DNA of 64,000 nt from Poecilobothrus nobilitatus (GCA_947095535.1 OX352773.1:106220185-106284184), one strand, 5' to 3'. Counted from the stretch's first letter, positions 10,739 to 22,687 are shown. The notes: generated by a model not told the origin, from the sequence alone. Program-made: numbers and translations.

Positions 10739-11286
10739 GGACACCCATATGATTATTTTATTTTATTTCATTTATTTATTTCATTGACCAAAACAAGGTC
10801 TTTACAAAAAAACAAAAAGATAAAAATATATTATAGCTATTATTAATAATTTTAAAATTCTAAACACGAGCTAACAAAACGAACAAGAACAATTAACAAA
10901 AATTTTAATACTTAACTCAAATTACAATATAAAATTTTTTATTTACTATACAAAACATTAGTACATACTACAATTAAAAGAAAAAAAAATGCTTACAGAA
11001 CAAAAACACTGTATGAGTGTCATTAGTTATTAAATAATATGATAATATGCACTTGAACTTGAAATGTATTATTATGTTTACAAAATAGAGTTTAAAATTT
11101 AGGGATTTAAAAATTTTTGTTTCAGTTTATATTTAAAAGAGTTTCTTGATATGTCTGTTGAAAAAATATAACTATGTTTATTAAATGTAGTGCAACATCT
11201 GTTTATAGGTTCATTATTTGCGTATTGAGTTCTGTGAGTATTTTTAATCAAAAATTTAGCGTTTCTTGTTTGTCTAATTTCGTTAT

Positions 11287-12000
11287 TTATTCTGTGACTT
11301 TATTTGTACTGAATATCACTGAAAACTGAATATCAATATTTTTATTTAAGATGTCGAAAGTAAAGCAGGATGATAGTATTTCCCTGAGAGATGCAATAGT
11401 TAACATTTTCATCGCATTAAGTATTGCAATGCAACTTGGAAGAATAGTATACTGTGAAGGATCATATTGGTTTCTTAGAGGAATTAAAAGAAACAGTTTT
11501 TGAACAGATTCAATTCTTTTAGAGAGTGTTTGAAATGCCGGATTCCAAACAATGTGACCATATTCTAAAATAGATCGAACCAAAGAGCAGTAAAGTGCTT
11601 TTGTTACTGCTGCGTCATTAAACTCTTTCGTCCTTCTTTTACTAATGAAGCCTAACATTTTATTTACCTTAGCAATCATGTGTTCGTAGTGAAGATTGAA
11701 ATTTAACTTATCATCTAAAAGAATCCCAAGATCAGTCATGCTATTCACCATTTCGAGAGCTATATTGTCAATTGAATAATCGTAAAGTATCATATTTCTT
11801 TTACTCGTAAAGCTTATGACATTGCATTTCTCAATATTTAGTTCTAATATATTGGATATGCACCATTCATGTAAAGAATATATATTTTCTTGAGGTAACT
11901 CTGCATCAGAGTTATTCTTAATAACATGGAAAATTTTAAGATCGTTAGCAAACGCAATATGTGACACACCTATTAGTTTTCCGAAAGATTTGAAATTAAC
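11287..12000 (-). pseudogene. LINE RT, C-terminal half
   Basis: Open frame 11967-11287 (226 codons). It starts at the catalytic box, which should be YADD but reads FAND, so the tyrosine and one aspartate are changed. Then come LHEWCISNILELNIEKCNV and LGILLDDKLNFNLHYEHM, the standard post-catalytic blocks of CR1/Jockey RTs, and the LVRSILEYGHIVWNP motif. The box SGVPLGSHLGPL precedes it in a different frame (about 12000-12040). Confidence 0.8.
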
Positions 12001-12600
12001 ACAAAAGTGGGCCTAAATGGCTACCTAGCGGCACTCCAGAAGAAACGTAAATTGGGTTTGACAAATAACCTTGGAATTTAATATTTTGAGTTCTTCCAGT
12101 AAGATAAGAGTCAAGCCATGCCAGGAAAGAACCAGAGACACCCACAGTTGCGAGTTTCTTCAGCAAAATGTTGTGATCAACACGATCGAAAGCTTTGTAA
12201 AGTCCGTATAAATAGCGTCGACTTAATAACCCTTCTCCATTTCATTTAAGATTTCAGAAGTATGTACTACAAGATTTGTAGTAGGAGAGCGACCTTTTCT
12301 AAACATATTGTTCATATAATTTCATATTTATAGTAGGTGTGATTTTGCTCACCACAATTTTCTCGAACAATTTTGGAATAGTCGAAAGGATGGCTATATC
12401 TCTATTGTTTTCGACAGAAGCTTTGTCTCTTTTTTTATGAATAGGAGTCAAAAAAGATGATTTCCAAGCAAACGAGAAAGTACCTAACGAAAGTGATATA
12501 TTAAATATAATGTGAAGCGGATGCGTCAAAAAACTGATGCAGTTGTATAAAAAAGAAGGAGAAATTCAATTAGGGCCCACGCCTTTTTTAAGATCGAGGT
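12001..12600 (-). pseudogene. LINE RT, N-terminal half
   Basis: Frame 12529-12299 carries SFAWKSSFLTPIHKK and IPKLFEKIV, the first RT blocks of CR1/Jockey elements. After shifts, AIYTDFTKAFDRVDHNILL (the block with the first catalytic Asp) is legible at about 12200. The frame breaks several times between here and the catalytic box. Confidence 0.75.
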
Positions 12601-12727
12601 TGTTAATTGCATATATTTCATTTAATGTTCATATATTTCATTTTCCGAAATATACAAATCTTTTAGAATTAAATTAGTATTATTAACGGAGTTAATTGGT
12701 GGATGTGTCAAACGGCCGAAAAACTTT

Positions 12728-12949
12728 TTAAAAGCAATCTGCAAAAAAATTACAGATTACATTAGGGTTAGAAGAGAAAACATTGTCTTTAGACATAGAG
12801 TTTGGATACCCACAAGTCTTTCGTTTTGTATTAACAAAGTCAAAAAACTTTTTTGGATCCGTAATTGATTTCATACCGATCTCAGAGACATAATTGTCAT
12901 ATGCCAAATTTAATTTATGTTTAAATTCTAAAGCGAGATCCTTGTCCAT
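12728..12949 (-). pseudogene. LINE endonuclease-RT linker
   Basis: A 73-codon open frame with ITDPKKFFDFVNTKRK. The DPKKFWxFVNxKR pattern is the conserved linker between endonuclease and RT in CR1/Jockey elements (compare 24030 and 34290 in this window). Confidence 0.75.
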
Positions 12950-13151
12950 GTTCAGTAAGTTAGTGACAGGCTCCTTTGTAAGTTTAATTTTTTTATAAAG
13001 TTTATTGCGCTGATTACGAAAAGTCCTAAGTTCTCTGTTAAGCCACGGTTCTGTGGTTTTATTTTTCTTACGTATTTTAGTACAAAAGAGTTGATTATAT
13101 CAAATACTTCCATATAGAAAGAAGACACTGTTGAGACAATGTTCTGTTGTG

Positions 13152-13960
13152 TTAACAGTTCGTTCTAATCAATAACCGATAAAGCATTATTAATGCTTTC
13201 ATAATCGGCATAAAGAAAATCAAATACAATATTATTATTGTAAGATTTTGTAAAAAGTTGCGTAAAGGAAGAAAATTCGAAGATGACTGCGTTATGATGA
13301 AGTGAATTGGAGAATAAATTAGCTGTATCATCAACGAGCTTTACTTCCACTTTATCATATGCATTAGAAAATGCAAGGTCTAACCACTTATTATTTTTGT
13401 TTGAAAATCTGATAATTTGTTGTAATTTCGCCATTAAAATCAATTGGAAAATTATCAGAATTGTCTTCTATAAAAGATAGTGAAGGACGATTGAAATCCC
13501 CAAAAATGAAAATTGAATAATCCTCATTCAATTTTGATATAATATCATGATATATATCAAAGAAATCAGAATACAATAAATTGTCGGTATTAGGCGGAAA
13601 TTAAACGATTCCAAGGTATAAATAATTTTTACCTTAGTTGATTTTTATAAATTAGTGATCGAATGAGTGAGAGGTTCTAGTATTTAATGGAGTACTAGAC
13701 AACTTGTTATCAACTGCGAGAAGAACACCACCTCCACGGGAACAGTTTTTGCAAAATCTTTCCTGTAAATCGACCAATTATTTCCAGTCCAGTATATAGT
13801 CCAGTATTTCTTGGTTTTTGAAGGAATAATTTAGCCAAGTTTTGATAATAGCTAACACGTTAAATTAACAGCACTTAGTATCAACATATAGCTTTTTTAG
13901 TTTACCATTCATATCACTGCAATTATGGTAAAAGATTTTAAGTATTGTTATCATTAGTTT
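13152..13960 (-). pseudogene. LINE endonuclease domain
   Basis: Frames 13576-13391 and 13443-13165 carry the FIFGDFNRPS box (GDFN is a conserved active-site motif of AP-type LINE endonucleases) and further downstream elements. The upstream glycine block SRGGGVLLAV is legible at about 13740. The N-terminal part is degraded by stops. Confidence 0.7.
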
Positions 13961-14732
13961 TATGTATCTTAAAGCTAGATGATGTATAAACTGAAACTAG
14001 GTTAGTATTAATGCTATTGTTTTCCGCTAAAGGAAAGAAATCATTGCTACTTTTTCTAATTCTTTGTAAATACTCAATTCTTTTGCTTTTAAGGTGACTG
14101 CAATAGGCTTGTAGATCTTTTTCGACCGAATTAGAGGAGGCCCCGAAACCTGATATTTAACAAATAATTTCATTTATTTCTTTGGGTTAGAAGGTAAACT
14201 TTCTTGATCAATAAAAATTTTAATATTGCATTTGATTTTACCATCTACACAAAGGTTGTCATCTTCCTTATGCAAGTAGGCTAAATAAAGTCTTACATTT
14301 TCGTAAATTTTTTGATCTCTAAAACGTGACAAAACATAGGTATGATCATCTTTTGCTATCGCGTTTTTCGTTAATCTGACTATAGGAGGTACTACAGGAT
14401 TAACGAAACTTACATTGAAAGGACTTGAAATAGATGCTATTGGCGATTAATACAAGAAGGTGTATTGCAGTTAATATTTGAAATTTGTGTGCATGGAGTT
14501 CTAAAAATAATTATTTCTCCCTGCTTGGAATTAGGATATTTTTGTTTAGACGTTATTGGAGTTGTTGTAATAAATACATTTGAATTAGTAGAAGTGACTG
14601 AATTGCACTTTGTGTTAGTCATTATACTTGAACTTGTAGTACTAACCGGAATCTCTATTTTGGAACCCAAATTTATATCTGGCTTATTTAGTGAATTAGT
14701 AACTAAGTTTAGTGAATTAGTAACTAAGTAAT
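13961..14732 (-). pseudogene. LINE region between ORF1 and endonuclease
   Basis: A degraded stretch of the same LINE. A 77-codon frame (14670-14437) is Ser/Thr/Asn-rich with no domain. It probably covers the end of ORF1 and the start of ORF2. I see no intact motif. Confidence 0.4.
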
Positions 14733-15929
14733 TTAGTTAGCCGGAGGCAAAATGTTTTGAAATTTAACTGGTGTTTGAGTTAATGAAATGGGTAGTGTAA
14801 TTTTGGAGAAATCAAAATTCTTATTGTTTGAACATTTAGTGTTTGTTTTACTATTTTTTGAATTAATTGAGTTTATTGAATGTTGTGTATTTGTATTTAA
14901 TTTACTATAACCTAAATTTTTAAAACTGCTTATATTGGTTCCTATCTGCCACAAGCTCCTGTTTTGAATTTGTTTCAGTTTTGATTCCGGTACACTAACC
15001 TTAAAAGTGTGATATTTCGGGTTATACTTCAGCAACTTCGGTGCTATTGATTTGCAGTGAACATCATCACATTTCAACTTCCTTTTTATGTATTGGACCA
15101 GTTTGACTCCTGTTGTGTTAACGCTGAGATTTGAAATTCTTACGTTAAATTCCGGTTTTCTTATAACATCTGGTGGATCAACAACTTCTATTTCTTTTTC
15201 TATTTCTATTGAAATATCATCATTTATTTCCCTTGTTGTTTTTTTAAGTTTGCCTGACTCAGCGCTATCCATTTCGTTTAATTCATCGAACAATGACTTA
15301 TGTGATTTATTTGAGATATGTTCATTTGGTTGAGAATTACTGTGGTTTTTTATAAAATCTTGAATTCCTTCCATCTTGCCTTTAAGAATATCTCGAAGAA
15401 GCTCGTTCAATTTTCCTTTGTGCTCGCATTTTCAGAAATAGAAACACAAGTTTTTATTAAATTATCAATTGATACCTTAACTTTCTTATTATTTAAGTCG
15501 TGAGGTATTAGAAATTGAAATTTCATTTATTAATTTACCTAGTTCAACTTTTATTAAGTCACTAATATATCTTTTATGTTCTGTTTTGAAACTAATAATG
15601 GTGTTGTTGACTTATTCAAAATTTTTTTCCATTTCCGAAAAGCTGGCTGGGTTATTTTTTACAACTTCAATAAGTTTAACGATCGTTCCTTGAAAATTGT
15701 CTCTAACATCATTAATATTTGTTTTAATTTCAGGCGAGAATTGTCTGAAGGAATTTTGTTGATCCAGACAACTTTCACAAACAAAGTGCTGCGATAGGAA
15801 GCTGCTGTACCAGTTTCTCGGAGCGTTTAAGCAAACTCCATGAAATTTACGATTGCATAAACCTTTGCATGTTACATCGAATTTCATATCGGTGACTAAA
15901 CAATTTTCCACGCTGCATTTAAAATTCAT
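14733..15929 (-). pseudogene. LINE ORF1 with PHD-type finger
   Basis: Frame 15929-15612 starts with an ATG and opens with a Cys/His cluster (CSVENC, CKGLCNRKFHGVC, CESC). This fits a PHD-like zinc finger, as found in ORF1 of CR1-group LINEs. A predicted helical, acidic stretch follows. After frame breaks (15410-15612), frame 15410-14733 (225 codons) gives a charged helix and then a region with FNVRISNLS.NTTGVKLVQYI that could be an RNA-recognition-like fold. It ends in a low-complexity Asn/Ser tail. ORF1 proteins bind LINE RNA. Broken by at least one frameshift. Confidence 0.65.
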
Positions 15930-15950
15930 TGTAATGGTTATTTATAAAGA

Positions 15951-17063
15951 AAAATATAGATGGATGATTATTGTTAGATGGATGACACTTGGTATTTATA
16001 CTGGTTTTTTTTTTTTTTTTTTTACTTTTTAATATTATCGTTACCTGATAATGAAATTAAGTAGGTCACTATTTTTATATTTGTACTTAAAGAATTTTTT
16101 TAATTGTTTTTAGTTTTAAATATTATGTTTAAGTTCTTTGGTAGATAAAATTTTAAAAACCTTGTTAATTTTGAAAAAAAAGAAGGAATTTTTGTAATTT
16201 TTGTTATTAATTATTTATGTTTTAAATATTAAAATACTGTTATATTTAAATACTAAAATTAGAGCAGAAAAAAAAGTAATATAATCTTATATAAATATAA
16301 TCATAATTTTGTGATATGAATATATCTGATTTTATTTTACAAAAGTAAAGCCTTATATACTATTTGGATTTTACTAAATCCAATACAAATTTTATCAAAG
16401 ACAATAAATTATAATAATTTATTGCTTTGTTACAAAGAATTTTATTTGAGTCAAAAGAAAGCAATACCTTGACCTGGAATTCATTTACAATATAATTACT
16501 ATATGCACAAATTATCAACCAAAATATTATTATCGAAAATACATTATTTTCATGCAATCAGATTTATTTAAAAATATAGTACAAAAATTGTAACCCGATC
16601 ATCTTTATTTATTTTCATTCAATATTCACACTAAACAAGTGAATGCACTTATTATTGTAATATACAAACAGATGTTAGCAATTGAAAATTATTACTATAC
16701 AAAATGTTAGGTCAGCATTATTGTTATTAGATAATAATTTTATTTTTAAAGTTATTTTGGTGATTGCAATTTTGGTAATTTCAGTACAGTCAAGATTTAC
16801 TACATCCTTCCCCCAAAGAAAAAAAAATTTAGTTTATATTTCTTAAAATTTAAACTAATTTTTTATTAGTTAATAAAATAAGTAATGTAAAATTTTTTAA
16901 TTTATTTATCTTAAAAATTTTATATTCAATTATGTTTTTGTTTAAAAAAAATATTTATATTTGTTTTAAAACAAATTTTTAACTTTATTCATATTTACAG
17001 ATTTTTATTTTTGTTACAATTTATAATATTTATAGTTTTTCTAGATTTATTGATATTATTATT
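15951..17063. other. AT-rich intervening DNA
   Basis: Poly-T of about 23 bases at 16000-16023, then a long AT-rich stretch without recognised coding, tRNA or repeat structure. The 65-codon frame at 16360-16557 has no family features. Confidence 0.5.
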
Positions 17064-18080
17064 ATGCAATTCTATTTTTTATTATCTCCAAAGGAGCTTA
17101 GTTCGGGGTCTTCGCAGAGCATGAGTGCGGAGACGACCACCCTGATAGTTGATGCAATTTTTCCATTACACCGGCTTTGTGAAGAGACAGCTAAAATGAC
17201 AATAGGTGATATTTCCCTCTTCACGGAAAAGGAGCTGCGAGTTGCGGTGAGTCTTTACGCAATCGCAAAGCTGCCGGACCGGATGGGATACCACCACAAC
17301 TAATAATTTACAGTTCGTGCCTCATTACCGGAACATTCTGTCAACGGTGGAAAACTGCCCGCCTTGCGTTGATAAGCAAAGCCAAAGGTGACGTAATGGC
17401 TCCATCGGCATATCGTCCACTGTGCATGCTGGACCCTGCATGTAAGGTCCTTGAAAAGTTAGTGCAGCCGTATCTACTCTCGGCGATAAGCAATGCTGGT
17501 GACCTGTCCAAACGACAGCATGGCTGCCGGCGAGGACGCTCCATAATAGGAGCTATACAAGAGCTAATAGAAACCGTGAGAAAGACTGAAAGAAGATAAC
17601 CACTTCTCCCAACAGTTAGTCCTCCTCGTCACCCTTGACGTGAAAAATGCGTTAAATTCTGTAAAGTGGGTGGATATGCTGCAGGCATTAGAGGCGTTCA
17701 GAGTTCCCGAATACCTCATGCGAGTAATCCGAGACTACTTGCGAGACAGACCTCTCGTGTATGAAACAGAGGACAGACACGGCAGCAGCTCAATGATGAG
17801 CTGGTGCGATTAGAAATGGCAGAAGGAGAGAACTTGAACGGCTATGCGGATGGTGCTGATAGCCGCCCGCACCGTCAAATTGACGTAGCTTAAATTAAAT
17901 ATAGCGATGCGGAGAATAAGCACATGCATGTCTGGCCTAGGCCTAGCCTGAAGCAATGTGAAAAACGGTACCGGGCTAGTGTCCTTGGTGTTAAGGTTAA
18001 GGTTAAGGTTTTAGCCGGTAGTTCATCTGATCCCAGGTGCCTAAATGTATTTCCCTCCTCTGAAAAAAAAAATTATTATA
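17064..18080 (+). pseudogene. R1-type LINE RT relic with 3' tail
   Basis: GC-richer than its surroundings. Legible blocks are ISLFTEKELRVAV, the frame 17369-17599 with SAYRPLCMLDPACKVLEKL and the GDLSKRQHGCRRGRSIIGAI block, and VTLDVKNALNSVKWVDMLQAL (the first catalytic Asp block). Further on, AARTVKLT.LKLNIAMRRI is followed directly by RYRASVLG and then the 3' end, so a stretch including the catalytic YADD box is deleted. It ends in SFPPLKKK-type sequence and a poly-A run at about 18062. The pattern matches R1-clade elements. Confidence 0.75.
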
Positions 18081-18134
18081 ATCATTATCATTATTATTTT
18101 TTTTATCTTCCATTATACTATTTATATTTTGTTC

Positions 18135-18655
18135 CCCATACTGAATATCATAGCTATTAGCAATAACTGCAGAGCCATGATCAGCACTACCATTTGGTAT
18201 TTTTTCAACACCTTTGACTTTCTTTGATTGCTAGTAATCCATTTTATGTTTTCTTTCGCTTTTCCACATACACAGGACACAATTTGATGAAGGTTTTATG
18301 ATTTTTGTCTAAACCCAGTTTAAATTTATCATTGGCTGATTTGCAATTAATACACTCATTAATTTCCTGCTGCTTATCATAATCAGTTGTCTTATGGTCT
18401 TTGTGACATTTGTGACACTTTTCTGCATTTGTACAGTCGGCCGATTTAAGATTGAAACCTTTACATTTATAGCATCTCATTACAGTGATAGCATCAAACA
18501 CCTTGCATCTTTCCCAACCAAAAAATAGTGTTCCGGCGGCTATTATTTTATGGAAAGATTCTCTATCCACTTCAATTATTGCATTTTGCATTTCCTTGTT
18601 ATATTTCGTTAACGAGTTCAATTTACCTACTTTTAACTCACTCATTTTCATAAAG
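18135..18655 (-). pseudogene. LINE ORF1, zinc-knuckle part
   Basis: Frame 18651-18244 carries zinc-knuckle cysteines (CYKCKGFN...C, then CHKCHKDHKT, then CINC), typical of the nucleic-acid-binding C-terminus of Jockey/I-type LINE ORF1 proteins. The upstream half of the same gene is in another frame (18638-18973). The switch falls at a run of T at 18658-18671. No endonuclease follows. The sequence ends at the poly-A end of the R1 relic. Confidence 0.7.
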
Positions 18656-19219
18656 CTTTTTTTTTTTTTTTAGCTTATCTATTATAAATTTATCCAGTAA
18701 ATTATTGTTCATATGCACAATTTCAAATTTCGGTTTTATTTCAAGTGCAATTTTGTTATCATAACTCTCTTTCATTCTATTTTCGAGTTCAGTTTTGATT
18801 TTTTCACGATTTCTTTTTGAGTCCGTTTCTACTATAATAGCACCGTTAATTCTACTTACAATATTTTTTATTTTTAAATTTTTTGGATCTACCTTCATAT
18901 TTAAGTCTTTTCTTGTTATTGCACTTTTTTGCATTTGTTTTGGTTTAATTAATAAAGGTAGATCTTTTTTCATTTCAATTGGAAGTTCATTTACACTGCC
19001 TTTTTTGCTTTATAAAATATTGGCAAATGACACTGATTGATCTATATTGCCGTTACATTCATTAATTATGTTTTTTAAATTATTGCACACCATTTTTTTC
19101 ATTGAATTTAAAATTGAATCTACCGTTTGTTTATTTAGAGTCACATTCAGTTTTTCACTTTCCACTTTAACTGATTCATATATTTCTTGCATTTTGTCCA
19201 TTTTGTTTTTTTTGGTCAC
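18638..19219 (-). pseudogene. LINE ORF1, N-terminal part
   Basis: Frames 19219-19010 and 18973-18638 give a Lys-rich helical start and then a segment with NGAIIVETDSKRNREKIKTEL and EIVHMNN. This is the usual region preceding zinc knuckles in LINE/insect Gag-like ORF1 proteins. A frame break near 19010 and the homopolymer shift near 18660 disrupt it. Confidence 0.65.
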
Positions 19220-19264
19220 TTTTAATTTGGTTTACTCAGTCTATATAACGCGCTTCAATTGCTT

Positions 19265-19640
19265 TTAACAGTTGCATAATTTCATTTTCATTTTTTTCTG
19301 ACAAATACCCTGCGCCAACACGCATTCAAATTCGAGCTTAGCAGCATCGTACTTCTCGGAGGAAATACGTCGAGATTTTGAGATAACGGACTGTTCGTTT
19401 GTAACAATGTGATGTATAATGTTGACTTTGGTAGGAGAAACAATAGTTTGTTCATCAAACAACGTTTTAAACTCGGATAGTGTTGACGAAAATTTACAAT
19501 TATGATCGATTATGGTTATTTGTAAGATGGAGCCTTCGCAATTTGGCAAATGGTGGATCATGGTTATTTGGTAAGCAAATGGTGGATGAGCCTTCGCAAT
19601 TTGGCAAGTGGTGGATAGTTTGTTTTTGGTGTCAATCAAA
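19265..19640 (-). pseudogene. pol: Gypsy-group RT N-terminal fragment
   Basis: Frame 19639-19265 (124 codons). Its second half reads VNIIHHIVTNEQSVISKSRR and KLEFECVLAQGI, the block directly preceding RT in mag/CsRn1-like gypsy elements (H.I.T....R.L...EF..ML..GI). The rest of RT is absent: the element is cut at about 19260 where a LINE ORF1 begins. The first half contains a short tandem duplication (about 19515-19620). Confidence 0.75.
19515..19620. repeat. Short tandem/overlapping repeats
   Basis: GAGCCTTCGCAATTTGGCAA and GTGGATCATGGTTATTTG-type units recur two to three times with small changes. They add about 25 extra codons to the gypsy frame. Confidence 0.6.
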
Positions 19641-19863
19641 TGTTTTCTTTAAGGTCCACCAAAAGGCTGTTAAAAAATTCGCGCTCAATATGAATAACGC
19701 CATACGTCGGTATCCTTGAACAGTTAGCCGCGAAAATGTTGATTGGAAAAGATCTGGCTTCTTTTGTAAAGGGCTGTGAATTGGCGATTACTGATACATC
19801 CGCACCCGTATCGATAAGAAACTTGTTTTCTACGTGTTCTTTGTAGTCTACGTGTTTTCTCAT
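19636..19863 (-). pseudogene. pro: Gypsy-group aspartic protease
   Basis: A 75-codon frame with FLIDTGADVSVIANS. DTGA is the catalytic triad motif of retropepsins, here with the expected flanking residues. It continues with a second-half-like INIFAAN...GVIHIEREF. The catalytic motif itself is intact. It belongs to the same element as the gag upstream (right) and the RT fragment downstream (left), and it is separated from gag by a 20-bp palindrome. Confidence 0.8.
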
Positions 19864-19912
19864 AACTAGGTGATCGGTTTGAAATCAAGGAGTTCAAACC
19901 GATCACCTAGTT
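19864..19912. repeat. Perfect 20-bp inverted repeat
   Basis: Arms 19864-19883 and 19893-19912 are exact reverse complements with a 9-base loop, inside the gag-protease junction of a gypsy relic. A related intact element should contain only one arm, because coding sequence seldom folds back perfectly. Confidence 0.9.
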
Positions 19913-20692
19913 TCCCGTACGGTTTTGTGATGAGTAAAATTTGCACCACTTTTTACAATTGCGAGCATTTCTGCCTAACTTGTAATGGAAATAGCACTGA
20001 TCATATTTGCATCTCGAATAACTAGAACAGCCAACAGATGGTGTTCTCCGTCAGTACCTTGACGGGCTTCTAATTGGACTATTGGCCCGTGAAGGGCTTT
20101 CAAGTTTGTTTAACCGAGAAATGATATTGTCAAGTTTGCTTCTGAGCTATAACTCTTCATAACAAGTAGCGGTAACTTTAGCGGCCGCCATAACGCCGAG
20201 TTGTATTGACGACATAATTTTATCAGCCATAAGAGCTAATTTGGTTCGTCCGAAATAGACAAAATTGCCTTATCAGTTTCTGGCAAGATATCTAATCACA
20301 AGGTTTTGATTATTTCTTCGCCGATTTTATTATGTACGTTATACTGAAGCATTTCATTCAATACGGTAGACGGTTTCCTGTCGCCAATATTATTTTTTCA
20401 AGTAATTTGCGTATACGAAATTGGTCCGAATCCTCATAATTTTTGATAAGTCTTGATTTTAGTGTTTCATATTTGTTTATGTCGGGTTGCCTTCTGAGCA
20501 AATCTACAACAATTGCCGCTATCTCTTCAGGTAACTGACTTACGACTTGGAGGAACCATGTATGCGGGTACCGAGTGCTAAATGGGTATATTTTCATACT
20601 AGCTATGTTATACACTGTAGTCATTAATGGAGCTATTTAACCGTCTTTTTGAACAGATAGGGTATCAACAGAGTATTCACCGTCGTTTTTCA
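19913..20692 (-). pseudogene. gag: Gypsy-group gag relic (mag/CsRn1-like)
   Basis: ATG at 20692-20690, with a stop at about 20640. The frame 20624-20358 has TWFLQVVSQLPEEIAAIVVDLL, YETLKSRLIKNYEDSD and LLEKIILATGNR, the Gag core of mag/CsRn1-like gypsy elements. Beyond 20350, in shifting frames, come ALMADKIM and then CYFHYKLGRNARNCKKWC at about 19945-20000. The latter is the atypical Cys-His finger (C-x2-H-x-G..A..C...C) of the same group. The catalytic protease follows. Several stops are present. Confidence 0.75.
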
Positions 20693-21793
20693 TTTTAAAA
20701 ATTTATTATTTAACCTAAGAAATTTGGTATTTAATAAATTTTAACACTTTAGTTAGATCCGATAAAGAAAGAATATATCCTTTCCAAAATAAATAAAATG
20801 ACAAAAAATAATTAATTTTAAAATAAATGTACTTAAAGAAAATGTAATAATAATGTACTTTTAATTTATAAATTGAATTCAAATATTAACACTTATAATT
20901 GTTTATAATGAAAAAGAATACAAAAAAAGGCGATCTTTTATAAATATTTGGAAATATTCAAAGCTTAAATAATTAATTAAGAAGTTGTTTATTATTTATT
21001 GCTTAATAATACAGCCCGTGTTAAATTAAGCTGAACCGGCTTTAAAGTAATTAACGATTTGCTGTATACAAAATAGTAGAATGTTTCTAAACAAATTATT
21101 TTGTAGATCTAAAAATTTTGGGGGAAATGTATTGTTTATATTAAAAATTTAAAAATAACTAAGTAAAATTTTAGTACATATATACTTATTAAAAAACTAC
21201 AATTTTCTTACTAACTTATTACTAAAATTTCAAATTTCAATATTTGTATTTACTTTTTACTATTATTTCTTATATTATTTTTTACTTATTACTAAAATTT
21301 AAAACTTTAATTTTCTTTAATTAACTTTCAACAAATCGTTAAAATCTTAATATTCAAATAGTTACTTATAATTGTTCTTTACTGTACTTAAATAAATTTT
21401 ATTTTCGTAACTTATAGGCGGCTATACTAGAAAATGATATAGGTATTATCTCTCTGCGTATATGGGTATAGCATGCAAAATGATAAATCGTATATATGCG
21501 TATGTGGTATATATGAGTATATATGAGTATGAAATGTATACGTATGAAATTTTATAAATATCTAAATATTAGTGTCAGAGTATCCAAATTATCCAAATTA
21601 TTTTATTAGTTTAATTAGAATCTTCATAATAATCATTAATAAACTCTTGTGTCTTAATTTATAATTTTCAATTGAATTGTGGGTTATTCATAAACTATTG
21701 AATTATCGAATTATTGAATTTTGAATAATTATTAATAAACTATTGAATTTAAATTATAACTTAATTGGTAAATAATTCTTTCAAAATTTAATT
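20693..21793. other. AT-rich DNA between gypsy gag and LINE ORF1
   Basis: It should hold the 5' leader and LTR of the minus-strand gypsy relic and the 5' UTR of the plus-strand LINE. No primer site or LTR repeat could be recognised. A short run of TATATGAGTATATATGAGTATG at about 21510-21545 is simple-sequence-like. Confidence 0.45.
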
Positions 21794-22687
21794 ATGGCTA
21801 AATGTGTAGTGTGCAAATCTTCGGATGAAATATACTGTAGATTTATTAAATGTCATTCCTGTCAATCATTGTATCATAGTACCTGTGCTTCCACAAGAAT
21901 TTGTAACAAATATATTGAGGCCGTATCTATGGAAGATTTCGGATTTAGATGGTTTTGTACTAAATGCACTTCAATTAGTGACGGAAAGGTTTTTAAGCAT
22001 TTGAACGCATTTAAAAAGGCCTTAAATAAAATGAGAAATGTCGTAAAAAATTTGAATAAAGAGTTTAACTGCTTTGAAGAAGATTTCTCTTCGTTATTGG
22101 GTTGGGCTGTGAGTGATGATAGTGGAAGTCACTTGAGAAAGACTACATCGGATAGGGCGCTTAGGAGTAAATATAAATTGCCCACTACTGATACTGTCGC
22201 TCCTACAATTCAATTAATTTCTCCTGGATTATCTGTGATGAGTCCTGTTTCTGATTTGGGTTATATAGAGTCTTCAGCTTTTCCAGCAGATAATGAGAAT
22301 TTAAATTTACCTTTGACTTTACCGTCTACAGCATTTTCTTCTGCTTTACCGTAGATTGCAAATTCTTTGGCAGCCGATAATTTGAATTTGTTTTTACCTT
22401 CTGCTCAACAAGCGATTCCTACGTCTTCGTCAAATGTAGCATCTTCTTCGAATTTAAATGCTTCTAATCAGTATTCTGTTCCTAGTTCTGCTGATACTAA
22501 TGTGCCAAATGTTAACGTGGCTCCAGTGATGTCATCTTTGCATGTTGGTGTTAAGAAAACCATTGATAGTGATGCTGATTATGTTAGTGCGAACCATAAT
22601 AATTCTGCTGTCATAAATAGAAATGTCAATATGATTTCATCCGTCCATAATGGTTTTATAGGAACAATAGTAAATTTGCACATTTAG
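21794..22687 (+). pseudogene. LINE ORF1 with PHD-type finger
   Basis: Opens MAKCVVCKSSDEIYC with the pattern CVVC...KCHSCQSLYHSTC...WFCTKC, fitting a PHD-type zinc finger. A basic helical stretch (KHLNAFKKALNKMRNVVKNL) and then a Ser/Pro/Asn-rich tail follow. A single in-frame TAG at 22352-22354 interrupts one otherwise continuous frame of about 298 codons ending at 22687. Beyond it, shifted text (RNDVSATDLLNIVADK) suggests the real C-terminus extended to about 22940. ORF1 would package LINE RNA. Confidence 0.7.

Larger units (their letters stand above)
10752..15950 (-). mobile_element. CR1/Jockey-like LINE, nearly full length
   Basis: A minus-strand non-LTR retrotransposon of about 5.2 kb with the order ORF1 (PHD-type finger), endonuclease, RT and 3' tail. 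The 3' end reads, on the minus strand, TGTAAAGACCTTGTTTTGG followed by AATGAAATAAATAAATG and TAAAATAAAATAA, a simple-repeat tail usual for insect LINEs. The 5' end is near the ORF1 start at 15929. It interrupts, or abuts, an R1/LOA-type LINE on its left. Multiple frameshifts show that it is inactive. Another fragment of the same family is at 6922-7118. Confidence 0.75.

Noticed and set aside
14465..14731. 88-codon plus-strand ORF and similar hydrophobic frames at 15088-15503
   Set aside because: Shadow frames antisense to LINE ORF1. They have no independent features.
16360..16557. 65-codon minus-strand ORF with a hydrophobic stretch
   Set aside because: Isolated in AT-rich DNA with no motif. 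Treated as chance.
17985..18012. GTTAAG repeats suggesting telomeric DNA
   Set aside because: Only about three units, inside the 3' part of an R1-type LINE (KVKVKVL coding repeat).
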